This document shows, one piece after another, positions 13,426 to 19,292 of a stretch of 19,292 nt of DNA. The notes under the pieces are model-generated. The model was not told the DNA's origin. It ran no database searches and worked only from the letters and a program-made list of their open reading frames with translations. This DNA is from CADCVW01 sp035644935 (GTDB lineage Bacteria; Pseudomonadota; Alphaproteobacteria; Sphingomonadales; Sphingomonadaceae), in NCBI GenBank assembly GCA_035644935.1, contig DASQNO010000023.1:1-19292 (forward strand), written 5' to 3'. The position numbers were made by a program, and so were the translations under genes. Position 1 is the first letter of the stretch; each line of letters opens with the position of its first letter.

Positions 13426-13698
13426 TTACTTCTCGGCGCGTGCGTAGACGACCATGCACTCACCCTCGATCGTGGTCAGCCGACCGTTTGCCCGATCCAC
13501 AAAGGTGACCCGCCCCCCTTCGTCATACGTGATCTTGCCTGTCGAACGGCCGACGTAGAACGGCTCGCCAAAGGTGCGGCAGGTCACGTCGGCCGGTCGG
13601 TCGGAAAAATGCGTGGACCGCTGCTGGCGTTCGGCTTCCGTGCACCCCGCCAGCGTGAGGAGGGTCACGCCAGCGACGATCGTGCTGAGCTTGGGCAT
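13426..13698 (-). CDS. Small lipoprotein, 90 aa
   Basis: ATG at 13698 is chosen for its AGGAG site 7 bases upstream. MPKLSTIVAGVTLLTLAGC is a lipoprotein signal with a good lipobox (LAGC, C19), so the mature protein is membrane-anchored. The remaining 71 residues (PADVTCRTFGEPFYVGRSTGKITYDEGGRVTFVDRANGRLTTIEGECMVVYARAEK) contain two cysteines that could form a disulfide, in what looks like a small beta-rich domain. The function is unknown. It is convergent with sitD and has no obvious partner. Confidence 0.75.
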   Translation of the reverse strand: MPKLSTIVAGVTLLTLAGCTEAERQQRSTHFSDRPADVTCRTFGEPFYVGRSTGKITYDEGGRVTFVDRANGRLTTIEGECMVVYARAEK

Positions 13699-13819
13699 GT
13701 AGGTCTCCTGACGATCCGAGCTTCGCACCGGCGAGCGAAGAGGCACGTCTAAGCGTCCTAGCCGCCTCAGGGTAGGGGCCGGCTCGCGGATCGTCGCATG
13801 GAATACACTCCACGTACTC

Positions 13820-14260
13820 TCAAGCGACGAAGAGAACGGCGTACGGATTGTTTGCCGGCGCAGGCAGGTGACGGCCCTGGTGACGATTATTCTGTCCCGG
13901 CGGAGATACTTTGCTCCCGTTGACGGTCTGCTGCTCGGCGCGTGTTCGCCACGCCACGCGCAGGCCTTTCGGAACGGGCGTCCACTTGCCGCTCAGCGGA
14001 CGCACCAGATCGCGTCCGCAATGCTGGCACGTGCTGAAAAAGAGACCCTCGTTCCAGATGGATTTTTCGCCGGCCAGGTGGCGCAACATGCACGGCCTGC
14101 GCATGGGCGCGGCGCTCCGCGTTTTGACCTTCGCCAATACCTGGGGCTTACCGAACAGGTGATGGACGTCCGCGGGACGTGAGATGCGCGCTCTCAACCG
14201 CGACCCGTGATCGGCCGGTCTGTCGAACCCGGTTGAAGCCAGCTTACGTGCGTTACCCAT
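13820..14260 (-). CDS. Small CxxC hypothetical protein, second member of the family, 146 aa
   Basis: The frame is open to 14575, but its first residues (MSAMGGKRT) are only read-through of a dispersed palindrome. ATG at 14260 has GGAGG 4 bases upstream and is preferred; ATG at 14104 is an alternative giving 94 residues. The core FSTCQHCGRDLVRPLSGKWTPVPKGLRVAWRTR matches the layout of the protein at 2139-2579 (CxxC, then W..VP.G..V.WR). The N-terminal part (MGNARKLASTGFDR, ISRPADVHHLFGKP) is specific to this copy. The role is unknown; a zinc-binding knuckle is plausible with only two visible cysteines unless a dimer forms. Confidence 0.65.
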   Translation of the reverse strand: MGNARKLASTGFDRPADHGSRLRARISRPADVHHLFGKPQVLAKVKTRSAAPMRRPCMLRHLAGEKSIWNEGLFFSTCQHCGRDLVRPLSGKWTPVPKGLRVAWRTRAEQQTVNGSKVSPPGQNNRHQGRHLPAPANNPYAVLFVA

Positions 14261-15048
14261 GCGACCTCCCTGTCGGGCCGGTCTATGGTTAACAGGATAA
14301 CGAACCGTAAACGGCTTGGGCCGCCCGCCCAGCTTCGCCGCCGGCTCCGACGGCGCGTGCACCGCCACGTCGGGCAACCGGACGCTGGGGTCAGACCGTG
14401 GTCCGTCAGGCGCTGAAGCAAAAAGCCGCGAAGACCAACCAATCGCGACGCGACGGCAATCCGGAGCGGCTGAGAAACGGCCGCGCGCTTGTTCTATCCG
14501 GGTCACGAGGTCGGTATTTAAAAGCTCCGTTATACGACACGCGTCGCGTGTCCGCTTTCCACCCATTGCGGACATAAAGATCCCGCGCTTTGAAGATCAA
14601 ATGAAACACCGAGCGGCAGCAAACCGCAATCGGCGACGCCGCTCTAGCATCGTTCGCCGGCGAGCTCGGAGAAGGACCGAGCCGGCCAACCTCGTCCGTG
14701 GCCACATCCAAGCTCGGCGCAACAAGCGGCGGATCGCTGTCTGCGGACGGCGGACACGGAAGCTGTGAACTACCGATAGGTCCCGTTCGCCGACAGATGA
14801 GCGCTGTTCGCAGAACGCACCCCCCTGAAGTCGGATAAAAATCACGTTTCATAGAACCCGCCGCGACGCGCGGGCCCGACTACCGCAAAGGTTCGCGTGC
14901 CCGGGTAAAACGACAGCGTCGATCCGCCGGAAGTTTGTCTCGGCGCACCTTGGCTATGAGGACCAACAACGATGCGTGAAGATACCGCGCGGCACGGCAG
15001 CGTACCGGCGGCGCCTGAGCACGACCTTAGAGAAATGGAAAGCTAGCG
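14261..15048. other. Long intergenic stretch with a palindrome copy and no supported gene
   Basis: Open frames here run through palindrome copy C or consist of arginine-rich, motif-free sequence, and frames overlap on both strands. The part before 14260 contains GTTAAC/ATAACG-type AT-rich sequence that may be the promoter of the CxxC gene. I see no RNA gene. The 14590-14860 part, with its repetitive CGCCG and TGCGGAC tracts, looks like repeat-derived DNA. Confidence 0.45.
14550..14573. repeat. Dispersed sphingomonad-type palindrome, copy C
   Basis: GTCCGC at 14550-14555 and GCGGAC at 14568-14573 enclose TTTCCACCCATT. The minus strand through it reads ATGTCCGCAATGGG, producing the MSAMGGK peptide start of the spurious long frame that ends at 13820. 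Confidence 0.88.
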
Positions 15049-15321
15049 ATGCGTAAATCGATTATGACTGTCGTTGCCACACTGGCGATGATCTCCTCGT
15101 CTGCGCCTGTGTTCGCAGCAGACGCTAAGTCTACCACCGAGGCCTCGTCGCCAACAAAAAAGAAGGGTAAAAAGGTTTGTCGCTCTGATCTAACCACTGG
15201 ATCGAGACTCAAGCCGAGGATCTGCATGTCTGAAGCGCAGTGGAACGCGCTTAACGAGGAAGGCACCCGAGATAACAATCGCGCGCTAAGCAACCAGCGT
15301 ACTCGTGGTGATATGCAGTAG
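15049..15321 (+). CDS. Small secreted protein with paired cysteines, 90 aa
   Basis: ATG at 15049 begins a signal peptide (MRKSIMTVVATLAMISSSAPVFAADA) with a likely cleavage after VFA or AADA. The mature part is lysine-rich (KKKGKK), then KKVCRSDLTTGSRLKPRICMSEAQWNAL: two cysteines spaced by a TGSR turn and followed by a Q-W helix. This C-R...TGSRL...C-x-[ST]-x-x-x-W pattern recurs in small secreted alphaproteobacterial proteins of unknown function, probably disulfide-bonded. It is flanked by non-coding stretches on both sides, so it appears to be a single-gene unit. GGAAAGC about 8 bases upstream may be the ribosome-binding site. Confidence 0.75.
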   Translation: MRKSIMTVVATLAMISSSAPVFAADAKSTTEASSPTKKKGKKVCRSDLTTGSRLKPRICMSEAQWNALNEEGTRDNNRALSNQRTRGDMQ

Positions 15322-15744
15322 CGAGTTGGCTGGCTCGACTTTGCGTTAACTGGCCGAACCCAAACGACAATTCCCCTCATCGAGCAAACATCAGGTAAGT
15401 GACCGGTGCTTCGCTCAAGCATCGTTCATCTTGGCGATTGTTGGCCGGTTGCTATCAGTGAGGGTGAGCTGGTGCGCCTTGCACTTGGCCTGGATTGTGG
15501 CGTGCGGCGTGTTCCGCCCACGTCGCAAGCGGGTCACGGTGCTTGGGCTCGGTGCGTTGACCGACGACTTCGGCCTCGGTGCCGTACTTTCCTGTCCGGC
15601 CTCACTGATCCCCGTTATCGGCTGGCGAGCGGTGCTCCGAGCAGGCTGTATTCAGAACTGCCGCTACTGAGATGAAGGCTCTCGCCGCCACTGCCTTTCG
15701 GCCCGAGGCCGCGGGGTATCGCCGCCGGCGGTTAAGTGGCGCGA
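15322..15744. other. Intergenic stretch with no supported gene
   Basis: A TTG-initiated frame (15431-15670) and an overlapping ATG frame (15406-15675) are open, but neither has a ribosome-binding site or a recognisable motif. CCGCCGGCGG near 15722-15731 is a short palindrome close to the end of the minus-strand secreted-protein gene; it is too short to call a terminator. Confidence 0.4.
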
Positions 15745-17634
15745 TCAACGAATGGCCCCTCGCAAAGTGAGAGGAGGATCGGACGGTACTGTGATGGCAG
15801 CGAAAGTCTCCGAAGCTCCATCGAAGCTGATCTGTTCGGGCACTCCGTGGGCATCGATCCAGGCCACAGCACGGCCGACGGCCCGTTCGGTTTCACTCTC
15901 GCTGTCGGGGCAAACGCCCGTTGTCGAAGCGCGTCCGGTGACCCGCCTCGTTGTAACGCATCCATCATACCAAGCTGTGACGGCGCCGATCCTTGGTTTA
16001 CCACTGACCCGCAGATCCGGTTCGTAGTCGAACCAAAGCCTTGTAGGGTCGGGCAAGGCGCGCGGACCGATGTGTGAGACGAAGTAGCGGAAACGCCGCT
16101 GACTTTTCAGTTCTGCTATCGCCGCCGTGGCTTTGGCGTCGAGTTGACGCGCACGTCTTCGCGCCTCCTCCAGGGGCATGCCTTCGAAGCGCGCTGACCC
16201 AAGCACGTTGGTGCCCTTAACGGCTTCAGCGAGCCTGCCTTCTATGACGCGGATCAGAGGCAGCGTCATCGACACTACCCGAAGGTCGAGTGAGGGCGGC
16301 CTGCCTTCACGGAGCGTGCTCGCGAGATAGCCGGATCGGCTCGCCAGGAGCAGCACGCGGGCGTCAGGCTCCGGTGTGATCAATTGTGACCGGCTTTTGC
16401 CGGTCAGTGGCGGCATCCGCACGATCAGGAGGTCGCCGGTCCGCCGACCGCCACGCCAGCCCTCGACCACCCGATAGCGATAGTCGAGCGCCAGCCCGTC
16501 TCCACGATCGACGGGTTGGATTGCTTCTAGCTGCGCGACTGCCACGATGGGCACGCCGAGCAGCAGTTCCTCGAAGCTGCGCTCGGTCGGTAAGCGGGTG
16601 AGACCGTCCACCGGCAAGCCAGCCAGCCGCATTCGGTCCATCTCGGCGATTGAGTAGCCGCTAAAGGCAATCTGCAGGGCATGGCCGCCGGCGCCCACCA
16701 GCGCGTCGCCGTTGGCAAGAGCCCGCATCAGAGATTCAGTGTGGGCGCCTGGTGGCAGGCGGGCAGCGACATCGGCCAGCTGGCGCGCCCACGCATTAAC
16801 CGGGTAAGCCTTGGCCCCTCCGGACAGTTCCGGGAAGCGAGCGGCCGGAACGAGCGTGGCAGAGCGACCGCCGACTTTTACCCGGAGACGGCCCTCAACC
16901 GGCTCCGCGGTAATCTTCGCATTGGCTCCCGCTTGAGCCAGCCGATCTCCGATGGTGCGTGGGCGGCAGTTGAGTGTCTGCATGTGGTGGCTGCCGCCGA
17001 GGCGCACGACCCAGTCCCGCTCCGACGACACACCGTTAGTCTCATAGCTGCAGTTCGGCGCCTGGACGCTGTAGCCCTGCTCGAACGACACGCGCGTCAG
17101 CTCCGCGCCGCGATAAGGCCGACCTTTATCATTCGCCAGCAGCCAGTCGCCGCGCAGGAAATCATCGGAGGCCCGGGTGCGCTCCACGTCGACCCAAGCG
17201 AACATCCACTCGCGACCGTCGGCAGTGCGGATAGTCAGTCCCTGTCGATCTCCGCTGAGGCGCAGCTGCCTGCCGTCGAAGGGCTCGGGAGGCTTTAGTC
17301 TCCGGCAGCCTTCCGGTGCCGGCCCGTAACGCTCCACCCTATAGCGTTCGCTGCCAAGAGCCCGAAACTGACCCTGTGCAATCGCACAGCCTCTACCCGC
17401 AGCAAACGCGGAGCCCCAGATCGTCAGCGTGTACGGATCTCTCGCCGGTCGCCGATCAACGCGGCCCAGGCGCCACTCGCCATCCAATGCCTGCAAACCT
17501 GGGTCCGGCTGGGCCAAGCCCTGGTCTGGTGCGAATGGTGGCGGCGGAAGCGGCGGGATGTCCTGGGCAGACGCCGCGTCGGCCGGGGCCAGGAGAATCG
17601 CCATTGCGACAGCCACTAATCGCTGACGCCGCAT
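15745..17634 (-). CDS. Large secreted protein of unknown function, 629 aa
   Basis: ATG at 17634 shares one base with the stop of the upstream lipoprotein gene (TGATG). The codon before it is TTG, not a needed start. A signal peptide (RRQRLVAVAMAILLAPADAASA) leads to a proline-rich linker. Two successive modules follow: LDGEWRLGRVDRRP...GRGCAIAQGQFRAL, and FLRGDWLLANDKG...PNCSYETNGVSSERDWVV. Both have a G-x-W start and a later cysteine-bearing strand, which loosely recalls META/HslJ beta domains. A central part (about 300-480) contains SFEELLLGVPIVAVAQLEAI. The C-terminal part (YFVSHIGPRALPDPTRLWFDYEPDL, CVTTRRVTGRASTTGVCPDSE) has a further cysteine pair. No catalytic motif is seen. Probably periplasmic or exported, working with the lipoprotein. 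Confidence 0.75.
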   Translation of the reverse strand: MRRQRLVAVAMAILLAPADAASAQDIPPLPPPPFAPDQGLAQPDPGLQALDGEWRLGRVDRRPARDPYTLTIWGSAFAAGRGCAIAQGQFRALGSERYRVERYGPAPEGCRRLKPPEPFDGRQLRLSGDRQGLTIRTADGREWMFAWVDVERTRASDDFLRGDWLLANDKGRPYRGAELTRVSFEQGYSVQAPNCSYETNGVSSERDWVVRLGGSHHMQTLNCRPRTIGDRLAQAGANAKITAEPVEGRLRVKVGGRSATLVPAARFPELSGGAKAYPVNAWARQLADVAARLPPGAHTESLMRALANGDALVGAGGHALQIAFSGYSIAEMDRMRLAGLPVDGLTRLPTERSFEELLLGVPIVAVAQLEAIQPVDRGDGLALDYRYRVVEGWRGGRRTGDLLIVRMPPLTGKSRSQLITPEPDARVLLLASRSGYLASTLREGRPPSLDLRVVSMTLPLIRVIEGRLAEAVKGTNVLGSARFEGMPLEEARRRARQLDAKATAAIAELKSQRRFRYFVSHIGPRALPDPTRLWFDYEPDLRVSGKPRIGAVTAWYDGCVTTRRVTGRASTTGVCPDSESETERAVGRAVAWIDAHGVPEQISFDGASETFAAITVPSDPPLTLRGAIR

Positions 17635-18128
17635 CAACGCCGCGCCCTCTCAACATCAGTGCGGTTCCGCTCGATGACGCGGTGCAGCTCGAGACGATGC
17701 GCGCCTCCTTCCACGTACAGCCCGTTGCTGCTCTCACGGACCATGCGAGCCTTATCGAAACCGTCTTGAATGGCGGTCTCACCCGGCGCGAGGGAACGCG
17801 CGCACTTGTCACCGCCTAGTACCGGATTTGTCGAGATCGTTTTGCCGTCTCGCTTGTACGTCCAGTCGGCGTAGATGCATTGCGACTGAAAGTGGATGCG
17901 ATCATCGTGAATCGTGATGGTCGGCTCGTGTCCTTCGATGTTGATGATCGGAGGAGCGCCGTTGACAGACTTCACGATATAATTGCCCATGATTACGTAC
18001 TGGTTGTCGTCGGCAGCGGGGGCGAGCACCTCGTTGCCGCCAACCCGCCGGCTTCCCGCCTCGGGCGAACAGGCCGTAGCCATGACCAGCGTCAAAGCTC
18101 CGACAAAAGGCCGCAATCTCAAATCCAT
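17634..18128 (-). CDS. Probable lipoprotein, 164 aa, coupled to the secreted protein
   Basis: ATG at 18128 starts MDLRLRPFVGALTLVMATAC, a signal with a lipobox-like end at C20 (ATAC is a weak lipobox, so ordinary cleavage is possible). The mature domain has ITIHDDRIHFQSQCIYADWTYKRDGK and a second cysteine (GGDKCARSL). It ends NGLYVEGGAHRLELHRV. The D-x-I-x-F-x-S-Q-C...W-x-Y pattern is a beta-sheet element like those in the downstream protein, suggesting shared ancestry. The stop overlaps the ATG of the 629-residue gene, so both are made in linked amounts. The function is unknown; a role at the cell envelope is inferred from the export signals. Confidence 0.7.
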   Translation of the reverse strand: MDLRLRPFVGALTLVMATACSPEAGSRRVGGNEVLAPAADDNQYVIMGNYIVKSVNGAPPIINIEGHEPTITIHDDRIHFQSQCIYADWTYKRDGKTISTNPVLGGDKCARSLAPGETAIQDGFDKARMVRESSNGLYVEGGAHRLELHRVIERNRTDVERARR

Positions 18129-18457
18129 CTGCGAAACCAACGAACCGCACCGAAGCGCCGAGGTCAAGCCGCTCATGGGCTGGAGCACGACCTACTCACC
18201 GACGTGCCGCTCCGCTAGGGATCGCCCGGCAGCAGCGAACCTGAAGTGGACCCCGCACCGAGCTCGCGAAGCATCACCGGGAAGAACTGCTGCGGCGGAA
18301 TGCCGTCGGCGTCCTGCGTCGGTCGGAAAAGCGTCAGAAGTCGCACTTCGGTTCCAATCATCACGGAGGCACTCGCAATGGTGCGGCGAAACCCCGCGCC
18401 CGATTTCTGCTTTCCACCCATTGCGGACATTCGCCCCGCCTGCCCCGCGCACGCTGC
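18129..18457. other. Intergenic stretch between the lipoprotein and the recombinase
   Basis: It holds palindrome copy D (18407-18428) and otherwise motif-free open frames. A 71-residue minus frame (18215-18430) begins in the palindrome and is judged spurious. The promoter of the lipoprotein operon should lie just above 18128. No tRNA or attachment site is visible. Confidence 0.45.
18407..18428. repeat. Dispersed sphingomonad-type palindrome, copy D
   Basis: CTGC at 18407-18410 replaces the usual GTCCGC arm, while TTTCCACCCATTGCGGAC at 18411-18428 is intact. It is about 30 bases beyond the stop of the recombinase gene. Confidence 0.75.
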
Positions 18458-19087
18458 TTAAATGTCGACTGCTTCCGCCAGTGCGAGCGCGTCCTCTATC
18501 TCCACGCCGAGGTACCGGACCGTGCTGTCGAGCTTGGTGTGTCCGAGCAGGATCTGGATAGCGCGTAGGTTTCCGGTCTGACGATAGATCAGCGCCCCCT
18601 TCGTCCGGCGAAGCGAGTGCGTCCCGTAAGCGGACGGCTCAATCCCAACCTTCAGGAGCCAACCTTTTAGCAGCCTTGCATAGTGCCGGGTGGAGAGACA
18701 GTCGCGATCGCGGCGCCGCGAGGGGAACAGGTGGTCGCCCAGCTTTGCGCCGCACTGGCGTAGCCAGGCCAGCACGCTTTCGCGCGTGCCCTGTGTCACT
18801 TCGAACTGAACAGGCGTTCGCGTCTTGCGCTGGACGATCTGGGTCCGGCTGCGGACGACTCCACCGCTCAACAGATCGCCGACGCGGAGTTGAACCAAGT
18901 CACAGCCTCGAAGCTTGCTGTCCACCGCTAGGTCGAACAGCGCTAGGTCGCGTGCCTGCCCCTCTCGTTTCAGGTGAAAGCGAACAGACCAGACCTGTCG
19001 CGGCTTCAAAGCGAGCTTTGGGCCGATTAGGCATCCCTTGTTCCAAGGGCGCGCCGATGTTCCATGTGAGTGAGTAGCTGGGTGCAT
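18458..19087 (-). CDS. Short tyrosine recombinase (phage-integrase family), 209 aa
   Basis: ATG at 19087 has AGGAG 7 bases upstream; the frame continues to 19159 without a better start. The catalytic set of tyrosine recombinases can be read in order: R60 (SKLRGCDLV), K88 (QRKTRTPV), H157 and R160 (THSLRRTKG), H183 (LLGHTKLDS) and nucleophile Y192 (VRYLG). The protein is essentially the catalytic domain alone, with a short basic N-terminus (ARPWNKGCLIGPKLALKPR) in place of the usual core-binding domain. This is a known compact integrase subfamily in proteobacteria. It ends 64 bases from the right inverted repeat and has no attachment site or excisionase beside it. It may be a stand-alone recombinase or the edge of another element. 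Confidence 0.88.
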   Translation of the reverse strand: MHPATHSHGTSARPWNKGCLIGPKLALKPRQVWSVRFHLKREGQARDLALFDLAVDSKLRGCDLVQLRVGDLLSGGVVRSRTQIVQRKTRTPVQFEVTQGTRESVLAWLRQCGAKLGDHLFPSRRRDRDCLSTRHYARLLKGWLLKVGIEPSAYGTHSLRRTKGALIYRQTGNLRAIQILLGHTKLDSTVRYLGVEIEDALALAEAVDI

Positions 19088-19151
19088 GTCCGGTCTCCTG
19101 CCGTTGCCGCTTACGCGGGGCCGGAGCGACACTGACGAACCAGGCGTGAAA

Positions 19152-19292
19152 GTCCGCAATGGGTGGATGCTGTTGAAGAAGTCGGCTTTTGGCAGGAGCT
19201 GACGGCGGGCGTGCGCGCGACGAGCGGCGTTGTTCCGCTTAGGCGGGCACTGGCTGGCTCGGCATTGGGATGAGCTTGGCCATCTTGCGTAG
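19152..19292. repeat. Right arm of the 141-bp terminal inverted repeat
   Basis: An exact reverse complement of 1-141. Bases 19152-19167 are the half palindrome (GTCCGCAATGGGTGGA), then the IS-like end (TGCTGTTGAAGAAGTCGG) and the reverse tail of the probable transposase. The flanking base 19151 differs from its counterpart at 142, so identity stops exactly at the outer edge of the palindrome arm. Confidence 0.9.
19239..19292 (-). CDS. C-terminal tail of a probable IS transposase (partial), second copy
   Basis: The minus strand from 19292 reads the same 17 residues (ending PMPSQPVPA) and stop as bases 1-54. The gene body lies outside the window. The identity of the two tails supports two copies of one IS, converging on the window. 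Confidence 0.4.
   Translation of the reverse strand, partial: LRKMAKLIPMPSQPVPA

Noticed and set aside
13820..14575. A 251-residue minus-strand protein starting MSAMGGKRT
   Set aside because: The first 105 residues come from palindrome copy C and non-coding DNA; the ATG at 14260 has a good ribosome-binding site and starts the recognisable part.
14406..14852. Overlapping frames on both strands (for example 14597-14845, 14316-14768)
   Set aside because: Arginine-, serine- or proline-rich translations running through palindrome copy C or repeat-like DNA, with no start signals.
15406..15675. Two overlapping plus-strand frames of 79 and 89 residues
   Set aside because: One starts with TTG, neither has a ribosome-binding site, and neither sequence has domain features.
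18215..18430. A 71-residue minus-strand frame starting MSAMGGKQK
   Set aside because: It starts inside palindrome copy D, has no ribosome-binding site and no motif.
1..19292. The whole window as a composite transposon
   Set aside because: The interior contains a tRNA scar with a terminator-like hairpin and chromosome-style metal, signalling and envelope genes; a contig bounded by repeat copies is a simpler reading.
1..19292. CRISPR arrays, rRNA genes, toxin-antitoxin pairs or restriction systems
   Set aside because: I looked for regularly spaced repeats, rRNA-like stretches and paired small genes with known motifs, and saw none.

Overview
The window reads as a GC-rich alphaproteobacterial chromosome segment, most likely from the Sphingomonadales. 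Two features point there. A dispersed palindrome (GTCCGC arm, CCACYCATT-type loop, GCGGAC arm) recurs; read through on the reverse strand it gives the 'MSAMGGK' peptide start familiar from sphingomonad hypothetical proteins. Two small CxxC proteins are also of a type I associate with that group. The first and last 141 bases are a perfect inverted repeat that looks like the 3' end of one insertion sequence, in copies facing inward. The window is therefore bounded by two IS copies, either as a contig broken at repeats or as one large IS-flanked segment.

Layout. 1-1470 is accessory DNA: IS end, a small hypothetical protein, an AT-rich two-helix membrane miniprotein between two palindrome copies, and a CxxC miniprotein. 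It ends at a 3' half of a tRNA-Thr(CGT) gene (1470-1514) followed by a terminator-like hairpin, which I read as the distal attachment site of an integrated island. 1515-3264 holds two small VanZ-like membrane proteins and a CxxC protein. 3265-7819 (all minus strand) carries an RcnB-like periplasmic protein, a secreted five-loop EF-hand protein, an OmpR/EnvZ-type two-component pair with overlapping genes, and a membrane diguanylate cyclase with an I-site.

7960-13326 is a manganese module: MntR with all metal ligands, an OprB-type porin (broken by one missing base), a divergent promoter with a TAGC-N4-GCTA operator, and a tightly overlapping sitABCD-type ABC importer. Together these would carry Mn(II) across the outer membrane by porin, through the periplasm on the SitA lipoprotein and across the inner membrane, with MntR shutting off both sides from one operator. 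13327-18457 holds small lipoproteins and secreted proteins of unknown function, a second CxxC protein, and a translationally coupled lipoprotein/secreted-protein pair. A short tyrosine recombinase lies beside the right IS end.

The strongest candidates for something new are the coincidence of the IS ends with half palindromes (suggesting the IS targets these repeats), the unnamed coupled secreted pair, the AT-rich miniprotein flanked by repeats, and the 10-bp-phased direct repeat ahead of the EF-hand gene.
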